64,000 nt of DNA from Benzoatithermus flavus (lineage in GTDB: Bacteria > Pseudomonadota > Alphaproteobacteria > Geminicoccales > Geminicoccaceae), in assembly GCF_037908215.1 (NCBI RefSeq), contig NZ_JBBLZC010000003.1, positions 1-64,000 on the forward strand, given 5' to 3'. Of the stretch, positions 33,643-43,107 are shown piece by piece; position 1 is the first letter of the stretch, and every line of letters begins with the position of its first letter. The notes below the pieces were generated by a model. It saw nothing but the letters and a program-made list of their open reading frames with translations. It had not been told where the DNA came from and searched no databases. The translations under genes and the position numbers were made by a program.

Positions 33643-36600
33643 TCAGGTTTCGACCTGCAGCTTGCCGAGCAGAGTCGCCAGGCTCTGCTCCGTCACCGGC
33701 GGCTCCCCTTTCGGCAGATCATCCGCTACCGGAAACGCCGGGTTGCCCGGCGACCAAAGCTCGACCGTGTCCGCGTTCTGCTCGTAGTAGGCGGGATCGG
33801 TGGTCACCCGGATTGCACCCCTCAGGCCCGGCTGGCTGAACTTGTACGCGCGCGGGTCGAGCGGCTGCGCCTCGATGCCCGGCGGCAGCAGCGCGTGCGT
33901 GCGGATCACCCGGTCGAGGTCGTCCATGGTCACCGCGGGCTCCGGGCGCTTGGGTTCGACGAGATCGGCCTCGGTGACCGCGTCGAGGTCGAAGCCATGA
34001 GCCTGGACCTCGGCCGTCTCCGCCTCGATCTCCCGGACCGCATCTGCGCGGGCCTCGTAGGGCCGTGTCCGGCCCGCCAGCACGCGGCTCGTGATCAGGG
34101 TCGGCAGCCGGGCGAGGATCGGCTGGAGCTTGCCGACGACGCTCTCGAACAGGTTGATCCTGTCGCGCAGCGCCCGGTACACGTCCGTCTCGACCGTGTC
34201 GGCGTAGTGCAGGTTGAAGATGCGGATGACCTCGTGCTTCTGCCCGAGGCGGTCGATGCGCCCGATCCGCTGCTCGACCCGCATCGGGTTCCAGGGCATG
34301 TCGTAGTTGATCAGGGCTCCGCAGAACTGGAAATTGAGCCCCTCGGCGGCGGCATCGGTGCAGAGCAGCACGTCGGCCTGTCCCCCGCGGAACCGCCGCT
34401 TCACCTCGTCGCGCGAGATGGTGCGCCACGTCCCGTCCGGGTTCTGGACCTCGCCGCCGCGGCCCGAGAAGCACATGATCCGCAGCTCAGTGTCGCGGCC
34501 GATCTCGCGGCGCAGGAAGTCCATCGTGTCGGTGAACTGGGTGAAGACCATCGCCTGCGCGTAGCCGCGATGGCGCAGCTCGGCGATGGCCTCCTTCAGG
34601 CGCGCGAGCTTGGTATCGGGCGGCAGTCGCCGGATCATGCCGAGCAGGCGCTCGATGTCCGATCTCTCCTCCAGCGCCAGCGCCTGCCGTTCCAGCGCCG
34701 CCGCCTCGTCGAGGTCGGGATCGTCGTCCTCGCCCTCGCCCAAGGTCTCCTCCAGGAGGTCGAGCGGGCGCGACCCGGCCTCGTGCTGCCTGATCGCGTC
34801 CAGGTGCCCCTGCAGCGTCCGTTCGAGCGCGAAGAAGCTGCTGGCCAGCCGCCGACGGTAGATCGTCATGACGAAGCCGACGGCGTTCCGGTCCTTGGCC
34901 GTCGCCTGATTGTACGTCGTCGAGATGTAGTCCTCGACGGCCTCGTACACCGCCCGCTCGTCCGGGGAGAGATCGATGAACCGGTCCTCGACCCGCCGGT
35001 CGGCGATGCGCGTCGAGAGCTTGCCCGCCTTGTAGTATTTCCGCAGCAGCTCGCGCGTGTGGCGCGACACCAGCCGGTTGATCGGCGTGTGCAGGCGCAT
35101 CAGGCGGAGCGCCGCCTTGCGCTCGGGCGTCTCTAGCTGGCGGCGGGGGATGCTGGCCTGGTCGCGCAGCGCGGCCAGGATTTTCTTGGCCTTGAGGTTG
35201 CTCGTGATGCCGACCTGCTGCAGCTCCGAGGCATCGACAGGCCCGTGGTAGCACTCCACGGCGCGGAACAGGGCCGCGAGCCGGTCGAACGCCTCGTGGC
35301 TCGGGCTGTCCTGCATGACCTCCTCGAAGAAGCGCAAGAACGCGTCCTGCGTCCACTCCGGCGGCAGCCCGAGCAGGCTCAAGAGGTCGTAAACCTCGAC
35401 GGGATGGACCTGCATCGGCGTCGCCGTCAGCAGCACCAGCCCCTGCGTGCGGCTCTTCAACCCGCGCATGAGGGCGAGCAGGGCGTTCGGGCCGCCCTCG
35501 TTGGCGGTCCCGGCCCCCTTGCGCCGCGCATGGTGGGCCTCGTCGAGGACCACGAGGTCCCACGGCTCCGCTGCTTCCAGCAGCTCGGGCTGGCGGTCGG
35601 ACCGCCGCACGAGGTGGCTGGAGACGATCACGACCGGCTCCTTGTGCCAATCCTCGCGGGCGACCACGCGCTCGCTACGGCCCTCCAGGGCAGGCGACGG
35701 GTACCACGTCAGCTTCTGGCCGTCGTAGATCGGCCAGTTGAGGTTGAACTTCTCGCGCAGCTCGATCTGCCACTGGCGACAGACGTTCTTGGGGGCGAGG
35801 ATCAGGATGCGCTTGGCGTGGCCCGCGAGCCATGCCTGCCGGAGCAGCAGCCCTGCCTGGATGGTCTTGCCGAGCCCGACCTCGTCGGCGATCAGGAGCT
35901 TGGGCGGCTTCGGCGGAGTCAGCGTCCAGCCGTCGTAGAGCCGCTGGAAGGCGCGGACCTGATGCGGCCACGGCGTCACCGCCGAGGTCGCCTCGCCGAC
36001 GCGGCTGCCACCGCCCGGCAGCCTCGCCGCCACGGCGATGAAGCCCCACACGGCCCGGCGCAGATCGAGCAGATCGATGACCGGCGCGGGTGGGGTGGCA
36101 TCGTGGGCAGGCGGCTCGGGCTCCGGGGCGACGACGTCGAGCCGCCTGATCCGCGCCGGTCGGTCCTCGTGCGGCAGGAAGCGCAGCAGGTCCTCGCGGA
36201 CGGCCGACGGCACGTCGACGGTGACGGCGTGCTTGGCCTGATTGGCCCACAGGCGCGCGAAGTTCTGGTCCTCCTCGTCGACCCGCTCGGGGTCGCGCCA
36301 GGAGGTGAAGACGTTCAGGCTCTCCCAGTTCTTCGTCCACCCGGCGGCGGTCTCGTTGAGCGAGCCGTTGAAGGCGATACGATCACCGGTCTTGTCCTCG
36401 ACGACCCCGGCCTTCTCGTGGAACAGGCCATCGGCCGGAACGGGCCTGCGGTGCTCGTCGCAGGGCACGGCGATGCGGATGTCGAGCCGCCCCTGCTCCA
36501 CGAGCCACGCCAGCAGCTCCAGCGCGTCGATGGCGTGCTGGTCCTGTGGCACGAGCGGGTTGGCCCGGATGTGCCGCTCGACCTGGGCCTTGAGCGCCTC

Positions 36601-36849
36601 GCCCTTCTCGATGGCCTCGATCTCCGGCAGGTCGAGGGTGCAGCCCACGATCAGCCGCATCCGGCCGCCGTTCGCCACCAGCCACTCGACCCCGCGTGCC
36701 GCGAGCGCCAGCGCCGAGGCGCTGAAGAAGCCGGTCAGCCGGTCGTAGCGAACGGCGCAGGTCAGGAGCGGGACATAGAGCAGCTTCACCAGATCGCCGT
36801 GATCCGGCGTGTACTTCAGCCTCCAGTCCCGATCCTGCAGACGCGTCAT
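33643..36849 (-). CDS. PLD-domain SNF2-family helicase of a predicted defence operon
   Basis: The 1068-residue protein has two parts. Residues ~20-200 resemble a phospholipase-D nuclease domain (RLTGFFSASALALAARGVEW, FHEKAGVVED with His144/Lys146, FNGSLNETAAGW at 160-171). Residues ~290-900 are a superfamily 2 SNF2/HepA motor: ADEVGLGKTIQAGLLL (321-336), VVLDEAHHAR (433-442), LLTATPMQ, then MVFTQFTDTMDFL, CTDAAAEGLNFQ and RVEQRIGRIDRLGQ. All helicase motifs are present. The ATG at 36849 overlaps the methyltransferase stop (ATGA), so the two are coupled. It is probably a DNA translocase coupled to a nuclease. An open frame continuing upstream to 38391 is antisense-type noise inside the methyltransferase gene. 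Confidence 0.9.
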   Translation of the reverse strand: MTRLQDRDWRLKYTPDHGDLVKLLYVPLLTCAVRYDRLTGFFSASALALAARGVEWLVANGGRMRLIVGCTLDLPEIEAIEKGEALKAQVERHIRANPLVPQDQHAIDALELLAWLVEQGRLDIRIAVPCDEHRRPVPADGLFHEKAGVVEDKTGDRIAFNGSLNETAAGWTKNWESLNVFTSWRDPERVDEEDQNFARLWANQAKHAVTVDVPSAVREDLLRFLPHEDRPARIRRLDVVAPEPEPPAHDATPPAPVIDLLDLRRAVWGFIAVAARLPGGGSRVGEATSAVTPWPHQVRAFQRLYDGWTLTPPKPPKLLIADEVGLGKTIQAGLLLRQAWLAGHAKRILILAPKNVCRQWQIELREKFNLNWPIYDGQKLTWYPSPALEGRSERVVAREDWHKEPVVIVSSHLVRRSDRQPELLEAAEPWDLVVLDEAHHARRKGAGTANEGGPNALLALMRGLKSRTQGLVLLTATPMQVHPVEVYDLLSLLGLPPEWTQDAFLRFFEEVMQDSPSHEAFDRLAALFRAVECYHGPVDASELQQVGITSNLKAKKILAALRDQASIPRRQLETPERKAALRLMRLHTPINRLVSRHTRELLRKYYKAGKLSTRIADRRVEDRFIDLSPDERAVYEAVEDYISTTYNQATAKDRNAVGFVMTIYRRRLASSFFALERTLQGHLDAIRQHEAGSRPLDLLEETLGEGEDDDPDLDEAAALERQALALEERSDIERLLGMIRRLPPDTKLARLKEAIAELRHRGYAQAMVFTQFTDTMDFLRREIGRDTELRIMCFSGRGGEVQNPDGTWRTISRDEVKRRFRGGQADVLLCTDAAAEGLNFQFCGALINYDMPWNPMRVEQRIGRIDRLGQKHEVIRIFNLHYADTVETDVYRALRDRINLFESVVGKLQPILARLPTLITSRVLAGRTRPYEARADAVREIEAETAEVQAHGFDLDAVTEADLVEPKRPEPAVTMDDLDRVIRTHALLPPGIEAQPLDPRAYKFSQPGLRGAIRVTTDPAYYEQNADTVELWSPGNPAFPVADDLPKGEPPVTEQSLATLLGKLQVET

Positions 36850-39782
36850 GCCGCCTTGGCCTCCCGCCAGAGGTCGAGCTGCTCGGGCTCGTCGAGCTTG
36901 TCGGCGAAAGCGAGCTTGCGCAGGTTCTCCAGGGCCTCGAAGTCGCTCCCGGCCGCCGCGAGGTCGCCATCGAGCTTCACGCCGCTGTAGGCTTGCGAGA
37001 CCGGCAGGACCTCCAGCACCGCTTCCAGGGCCGACAGGAACGTCGGCTCGCCGTCGACGCCGGACTTGGCCAGCATCTCGCGGGCGACCTGCAGGTTGCG
37101 GGTCCGGCCGAGATGCGCCGCGTGGTGGATGGCGTCGAGCATCGAGCGCGAGCCGTCGGGCGAGCCCAGGGCGCCCTTGGCCGCACGCCGGGCGCTGTCC
37201 CAGAGCACGAGATCGCTGCCCTTCTTCTCGGCCAGGACGCCCACCACCTGCGTGTCGAGATCGACGCCGACGGCGCGGGCGAGCCGCAGGGCCTCGTCGT
37301 AGGGGAAGACCGGGGCGCGGAACGCGTCCCACGCCAGCACGAAGAACGAGGTCAGCGGATCCAGCTCCTCGTTGGGCTTGAGGTGGGTGAGCTGTTCGAG
37401 CCGCCAGCGCTTCACCTCGCGGCGGGCGGCGTCGAGCGCATCCTCGGGCGTCACGGCATAGGGGTCCCATTCCTCGGCGAGGATTTCGGCCTGCCGCTTG
37501 CGCTTGAGCGCCTCGGGCTTGGGCCGGGGCGTGCCGCGCTTCACCGGCCAATGGCGCGAGAACTCCTCCAGCGCCGGGCCGAAGCTCGCGAGGTAGAGGT
37601 CGACACCCGTGATTCCGCCCTTTTGGAACTCCTTCACGCGGGCGCGGACGGCGCGGGCGACCTCGGGCTCGATGTCCTCCCAATAGGCCGAGCCGCTTCC
37701 GGCCGCTGCCGGATCGCGCGGGCGGCAGACGAGGAAGATCGTGCTGTTGGCGGCCGACTTGTCCTTGATGTGCAGCGAGCCTTCGGCCTCGGTGTTGATC
37801 GGCCACGAGGCGGTAATAACAAAGCCCGCCTCGATGAGCCCCTTGGTCAGCGCATCCCAGGCTCCCGTGGCCTTGTGCGTGAACATCAGGGTCATGATGC
37901 CGTCGGGCTTCAGCACGCGGCGGCATTCCTCGAAGATGCGCCGCATCCGCTCCTGATAGTCGCGGCCCGCCAGCGCCTTGGCACCCTTCTGGCCCGCGAA
38001 CTTCGCCGGGTTGGCGACGGCCTCGTTCTCCTTGTCGGTGAGCTGCCGGGTGAACAGGTCCGGCACGACGTAGCCCGCGGTCCGCTTCAGCCAGACGTAG
38101 AAGAAGTCGGACAGCTCGGCGTACATGACGTTGTCGTAGTAGGGCGGGTCCATGACGACGACGTCGACGGAGCCGTCCTCGATATGATCGAGCAGATCGC
38201 CGGACTTGCAGGTGATCGTGACCGGCGGGGGCGTGAAGGTCGTGGCCGAAGCGCGTGCGAGGAGATCGTGGCCGTGCTGTGCATCGGGCCGGACCAACTC
38301 CACCAGCTCCCCGATGCACTTGGCCGTCTGCTCGATGGCCCAATCGTAGCCGAGGCCCACGATGAGCGGAGCCATCTCCGCACTTGTCCACGTCACGGAG
38401 AAATCATGTCGCTCGAATATCTGCGCCATAACCTCCCGACCTGGATGCCAACGTGACCTACGACAGTTGTAGGTTAGAAGCTTGTCGAGACTCAGCGCCA
38501 GATACACGAACGCGGCGCGCGTCAGGTCCGTCAGGCCGCGCTGCTCCTCCTCGGCCAGCAGCTCGCGGTAGACCTCGACGGCCGTGCCGTGGCCGAGAAG
38601 CTGGCGGGGATTGAAGAGGTCCTGCCAGCGTAGCATCCCGTACCGATGAGGCTCGCTGGTCTTCAGTCCATCGGGAATCGGCTCGCCAGGAATGATGTCC
38701 AGCGCCTCCCATTCCGGCAGCTTCTCGTCGAGCGCGGCGCGGACGGCGGCGCTGTTGTCGTCCTCGGGACGGGGTGCGCGATAGCCGCGCTCCCATTTGT
38801 CCTTGCCGCGCTTGCCGGTCTTGGTGCGGGTCTCGATCCGGCGCTTGAACACCACGGCGAACAACTGCTCGCCCATGCCGCCCGCCTGCGCCTGCCGCTT
38901 GATCTCGCCGCCGTCGATCACCCGCCCGCAATCGGGGAACGGGCAGGTCGCGTCGCCATCGGAGACCGTGCCCGCCGACTGCTCCTTGACCGAGCGCACG
39001 ATCTCGAACTCGCAGCGCCGCTTCGGATCACCGGGGCCGCCCTCGCACCGCGGGCGCAGGCGCACGCCCGTACCGTCGGGAGCCAGCCGCCAGTTCGGCG
39101 ATAGGGGGACGAGCCCCTCGCAATAAGGACAGCGGATCGTGCGCGCCCAGAGATAGGTAAGATCGTACTGGTCGGGTGCGCCGGGCTGCGGGAAAAATGT
39201 CGCCAGCCGGTCGTCAATACGCTTCCGAAACTCGGACGCGAGCGCCTCAAACTGGCTCTTGAGGATCATGCCGAAGCGAACGGGCCACTCGACCGTGGCT
39301 TTCTCGATCAACGCTGCAACAGGATTGAGATCATTGGACAGCACTCCGAGCCCGAGGCGCACAGCCTCGAATGGGATGCTCCCACCGCCTGCTGTCGGGT
39401 CGAGCACGCTGATGCTGCGCTTGCAAAGGTGGCGTTCGAGCCATGCGCGATCCACCGCATCCGGCACATACGAGAATGCGCGATCATAACCATAAGGGTC
39501 ATCGACGCGGATGCCGGTCCGTCGGGCCTTATCGATCTTGCGCCTTGCCGCCACAGGGTCACCGTGGATGCCCAGGATGCGCATGAACTGCTTATGATCC
39601 GCATCCGTCGGGAGCAGCGACGCCAGCACGGCCGCACGCGAAGCCACGAGCGGGCGGCGCGCCCACCACACGTGCAGGTAATACGTAGGCGGCAGCGCCG
39701 TCATGGACCGGCGCTCGCGGACGCTCTCTTCGCCAAGGGCAGCAATCGGCAGCCACCGCTCGATCAGGCGGGTATCGGTCAT
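36846..39782 (-). CDS. DUF1156-family adenine-specific DNA methyltransferase
   Basis: The 978-residue protein begins with the DUF1156 segment (LIERWLPIAALGEESVRERR, LPPTYYLHVWWARRPLVASR, residues 6-50). SAM motif I is DPTAGGGSIPFEA at 128-140. Two zinc-ribbon-like cysteine pairs follow (CPYC at 218-221, CPFPDC at 280-285). The catalytic DPPY (VVMDPPYYDNVMY) is at 545-548, within a circularly arranged gamma/beta-type fold. Length matches COG1743 enzymes. It should methylate adenine N6 in DNA to mark self. It lies 11 bp after the DUF7680-like gene and is coupled to the helicase. The whole frame is intact, unlike the ATPase upstream, so methylation activity could persist. Confidence 0.92.
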   Translation of the reverse strand: MTDTRLIERWLPIAALGEESVRERRSMTALPPTYYLHVWWARRPLVASRAAVLASLLPTDADHKQFMRILGIHGDPVAARRKIDKARRTGIRVDDPYGYDRAFSYVPDAVDRAWLERHLCKRSISVLDPTAGGGSIPFEAVRLGLGVLSNDLNPVAALIEKATVEWPVRFGMILKSQFEALASEFRKRIDDRLATFFPQPGAPDQYDLTYLWARTIRCPYCEGLVPLSPNWRLAPDGTGVRLRPRCEGGPGDPKRRCEFEIVRSVKEQSAGTVSDGDATCPFPDCGRVIDGGEIKRQAQAGGMGEQLFAVVFKRRIETRTKTGKRGKDKWERGYRAPRPEDDNSAAVRAALDEKLPEWEALDIIPGEPIPDGLKTSEPHRYGMLRWQDLFNPRQLLGHGTAVEVYRELLAEEEQRGLTDLTRAAFVYLALSLDKLLTYNCRRSRWHPGREVMAQIFERHDFSVTWTSAEMAPLIVGLGYDWAIEQTAKCIGELVELVRPDAQHGHDLLARASATTFTPPPVTITCKSGDLLDHIEDGSVDVVVMDPPYYDNVMYAELSDFFYVWLKRTAGYVVPDLFTRQLTDKENEAVANPAKFAGQKGAKALAGRDYQERMRRIFEECRRVLKPDGIMTLMFTHKATGAWDALTKGLIEAGFVITASWPINTEAEGSLHIKDKSAANSTIFLVCRPRDPAAAGSGSAYWEDIEPEVARAVRARVKEFQKGGITGVDLYLASFGPALEEFSRHWPVKRGTPRPKPEALKRKRQAEILAEEWDPYAVTPEDALDAARREVKRWRLEQLTHLKPNEELDPLTSFFVLAWDAFRAPVFPYDEALRLARAVGVDLDTQVVGVLAEKKGSDLVLWDSARRAAKGALGSPDGSRSMLDAIHHAAHLGRTRNLQVAREMLAKSGVDGEPTFLSALEAVLEVLPVSQAYSGVKLDGDLAAAGSDFEALENLRKLAFADKLDEPEQLDLWREAKAA

Positions 39783-39793
39783 GACGGGACGTC

Positions 39794-40279
39794 TCAGGAG
39801 TGCTTGGGACCGGTCAGCAGGTAGCGCAGCGCCGTGAGCACGCGGCGGGGGTTCTTGCGGTGCATCGCCATGCCGAGCCAGTAGGCCGCCTCCTCGCGGC
39901 CCATGGCCTCGATGCCTTCGGCCACCGCGCGCATGTTCTCGCGGCTGCGCATCGGGGCGAGCACCCTGAACAGCAGGCCGAGCATGAGGGCCACGTCCTC
40001 GTCGATGCGGTGGCCCTCCTTGCGGTCGGCCTCCCGTCCGCTGAACCTGATCCCGGCCTGCGACAGGCGGCGCAGCACGCGATGCTCGACGAGGTCGAGA
40101 TTGCGACCGCGCAGGCCCGCGATCCGGGTCGGCGCGGTCAGGTGCGGCGATGCTGGCGAGGGGAGCTGCCAGACCTCGATCTCGGTGTCCCCCGGGCCGT
40201 GACGGCGTGTGCGCACCTCGTAGGCCGGGGCGGACAAGGGGGGCTCGATGCCGCGCATGCGGATGATTCTCGCGCTCAC
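39794..40279 (-). CDS. Small accessory protein of the DUF499/DUF1156 operon (DUF7680-like)
   Basis: The 161-residue protein sits between the ATPase and methyltransferase genes. Its N-terminal half is a beta-rich section with ETEVWQL-like strands (GPGDTEIEVWQLPSPASPHL). The C-terminal half is helical: EHRVLRRLSQAGIRFSGREA, IDEDVALMLGLLFRVLAPMR, GREEAAYWLGMAMHRKNPRR and VLTALRYLLTG. Short proteins of this pattern, which I believe are catalogued as DUF7680, accompany DUF499 ATPases. I am not certain of the number. The start overlaps the ATPase stop by 4 bp (ATGA). Function is unknown. Its constant place suggests a complex subunit. Confidence 0.7.
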   Translation of the reverse strand: MSARIIRMRGIEPPLSAPAYEVRTRRHGPGDTEIEVWQLPSPASPHLTAPTRIAGLRGRNLDLVEHRVLRRLSQAGIRFSGREADRKEGHRIDEDVALMLGLLFRVLAPMRSRENMRAVAEGIEAMGREEAAYWLGMAMHRKNPRRVLTALRYLLTGPKHS

Positions 40280-42982
40280 GCTTTCACCTCCGCCGTCGCT
40301 TCGACGTAGGCCGCGCCGGTCGCAAATCGGGTCAGTTGCTCGTTGAGCTTCTCGGGGGCGTCGGAGCCGAGATCGAGCCCTTGGGCGAAGGCGATCTCGA
40401 ACCGCGCCTTGAGGTCCTTGTCCTTGGCGGCGCGGAGCTGCGGCTCCAGGAACTCCTTGAGCGGCTGCGCTTCGCTCGGCGCACCCTTGAAGGAAATGCC
40501 GACCTCGCTGCCGCCGCCGGTCTCGTAGGCACCCTCGAACTCGACCCGCTTGCTATCCGCGCCGCGGACGGCGGCGACGACGCCCAGGAGCTTGAAGGCG
40601 TCGCTCGCGTCGAACATGCGGATGCCGATGGCACCGATCTTGGCGACCTTCTTGGCGCGCGCCTGTTCCCAGAGGCGGACGAGCGCCTCCTTCAGGAGGC
40701 CTTCGGCGGAGAAGCGGGTCGGCTCCGCGGGGCCGTCCGCGACGGTCCCGCCGTTCGTGCCCGTGATGGCGGGCTGGTCGCCGCCGGAGCCGTTGCTCGT
40801 GAGTGTCGGGCCGCCGATTCCCTCGAATGGCAAGCCCGCACCGCCCGTCCCGCCGGTCGCACCCGTGCCCGGCGGCACGGGTGCGACCGGCGGGCACGAC
40901 GACGGGCTCGCTCTTCGGTGCTGGCCGGGGCCAGATGCCGTGGTCCCTGGCGAACCCCATGGTGAAGACCACGGCCTGCTCGTCGATGGCGATGGTGGTG
41001 AAGGGGTCGCCGGGGCCGTAGACGAGATCGCCGCGTTTGTAGACGTACTCGCCCTGCTCGACGCCCTTGCGGATGCCTTTGATGAACACCTCGTCGCCGA
41101 TCAGGATCGGCAGCGACGGGTCGCGGCGGAACTCCTCGCGCAGCGACTGGGTGGTGATCTGGCCGCGCTTGAGCGGCGTCCGGTCGCGGACATAGGCCGG
41201 GGCGTCCGGCTCGTCCTCGGGCGTGCGCAGCTTGCGGAAGTCCCGCAAGGCTCGGACCACCTGCGGCTGGCCCAAGCCGGGCTTCTCGGACGCCGAGTGA
41301 ATGTCGAGGGCGCTGTGCGCCAGGGTCAGCTCGCTGCCACCGACCCGGCTGCGGGTATCCGGGTAGAACAGGTGCCGGTATGCCTGCTGGATGGCGATGG
41401 CGACCTCGCTCTCGGAGCGGGCTTCGAGTTCGCGCACCTTGGCCTGCTGGTGCTCGTCCAGCTCCTTCAGACGCTCGGGGGCCTTCAGCTCGCGAAGCGC
41501 CAGCCGCCGGGCCATCTTGTGCCGCATCTCCTCGATGCGGCTGTCCTCGGCCACGACGAAGACGAGGTTGTTGCGGAGTATGCGCAGGCTGCCGCCTTCG
41601 GCACCCTTGCGCTCGTAGATGCGCGCGATCAGGTCCGGCACTGCCTCGACGCTCGCGCCGACGCTGCACGCGTCGGCGGACAGCACGACCAGCAGCGGGC
41701 GGCCGTTCCCCACCTCGTCGGGCACGTCCCATGGGCCAGCAGGAAACGGGACCGCCTCGAAGGTCTGGCCGCTGAAAATGTCCCTGATCCGGTCGCGCAA
41801 CTCGGCGCGCAGCTCGTTCGGGTCGACGTGCGCCTCTTCCTTGCGGATCAACTGGGTCAGGTTCGCCTGCGCGCGAAAGCGCATCGGGGCACTGGGCCGG
41901 TCGTCGAGGTAGGCGGACCGGGCGAGGAACTTCTTGCGCGCCGCCTCGATGAAGGCGATGTCGGTCTGCGGCCCGAGGATCGAGAAGCGCAGGTGGTCGG
42001 CGGACACGCCCTGGAGCTGGTCGTTGAACGCCAGCGTGTGCATGAACACCGTGCGCGCCACGTAGGTCGCATAGGGCGGCAGCCCGCGATGGCTCTCCTC
42101 GTCGATCTCCTGCGCCAGCGCCTTCTTGCCGCCGTCGCCCGCGATGTCGCTGCGGATCGCGGACACGTAGAGCGATTGGCCGAGGCGGGTGACGATCTCC
42201 TGCATCACCGGCCCGTAGCCGGGGTCGACGTGATGCAGGTGGATGGCGGTCGCATCGGCGGGCTTGAGTTCCCACAGCCGGGCGATCGTGCGCCCCAGGA
42301 TGCGCAACATGCCGCGTACGCGCTGGAAGTTGGCGAGCGTCGCCGTCTTGCTGGTGAAGGTCTCCAGCACGTCGGGATGGAAGGGATAGCTGGCGCGGAA
42401 CTCGTCGGCGGTCTCTGCCTTGCTGGCGGCGGGCGGCAGGGCGTCGCGCTGGCCTTGCCAGACGACGCGATACGCTTCGATCACCTCGGCAGCAGCCGCG
42501 TCGTCGATCCGTTCGAACAGACGACGGCGGAGGACCTGCACGGTCTCGTCGTCCTCGGTGGGGTTCAGGATCGTCGCCTTGCGAGCCGAGACGCTATCCG
42601 CCTCGGCCATCTTGTCCGCCACGAACTGGTTCTCGTCGGAATAGGCGTCCGTGCCCTTGCCGTCCTTGCCGACGGCGAGGGTGTAGACCAGCGCGGCACG
42701 CGGCGAGGACTCGACGGCCTTGAACAGGCTGGTCAGGAAGGCCGTCAACTGATCGCGTGCGCCGGGCCTGTTCTTGATCTTCCGCAGATAGATCGACAGC
42801 TCGTCGAGCAGGATCAGGGCAGGCTCGCCGCCGAACAGCTCGGCGATGGTCTGCGCGCCGGGCGCGATCCCTTCCTCGTCGGAGCGGCGCACCCGCTCGT
42901 AGCCCGCCCGCCCGGCCAGAGCGTAGGCGATCTCGCCTCAGGGCGTGTAGGCGAGCACGCCATCGCCCATCGAGCGCCCATT
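40276..42982 (-). pseudogene. DUF499 AAA+ ATPase, truncated, with nonsense codon and frameshift
   Basis: The minus strand from about 42982 reads NGRSMGDGVLAYTP, a TGA (42938-42940) where the family has Trp, then GEIAYALAGRAGYERVRRSD. It continues through the Walker B strand PALILLDELSIYLRK. The body runs to EPVVVP near 40900, where one extra C in a CCC run shifts the frame. The correct tail (PPGTGATGGTGGAGLPFEGI ... AYVEATAEVKA) continues to a stop at 40276. Upstream of ~43 kb the sequence changes, so the ~150 N-terminal residues that would carry the P-loop are gone. Three independent lesions mean no functional ATPase is expected. A GTG at 42892 could start a 779-codon product lacking the P-loop. 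Confidence 0.88.
40849..40894. repeat. Perfect 21-bp inverted repeat at the DUF499 frameshift
   Basis: The left arm (40849-40869, starting cccgccggtcgcacc) and right arm (40874-40894) are exact reverse complements around a 4-bp loop, cggc. It encodes the Pro/Gly-rich hinge of the DUF499 C-terminus. The extra C that breaks the frame lies at its right edge (40894-40897). Confidence 0.9.
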
Positions 42983-43107
42983 GGCCGGGTCGGCATTCTC
43001 GCCATTAGCACACCGGTATGGGTAGGGTGGATCGGCTGATGGCTGATGGCCGCCCGATCCCGATCTGCCCGCAGCGGGCGAGTCAGGTTGGCGCGTCTCG
43101 GGTTCCG

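Noticed and set aside
36850..38391. Open frame extending the helicase by ~514 codons upstream
   Set aside because: The added part is Arg/Gly/Ala-rich shadow sequence within the intact methyltransferase gene. The helicase has a natural ATG at 36849 overlapping the methyltransferase stop.
33643..42982. Calling the operon DISARM outright
   Set aside because: Only the helicase-plus-adenine-methylase pairing is shared. DUF1998 (drmB), drmA and a separate drmC are not present, and DUF499/DUF1156 define a different set.
40550..43039. 829-codon plus-strand open frame opposite the DUF499 gene
   Set aside because: Composition is typical of antisense reading of GC-rich DNA, no domain is recognisable, and the minus strand carries clear family motifs.
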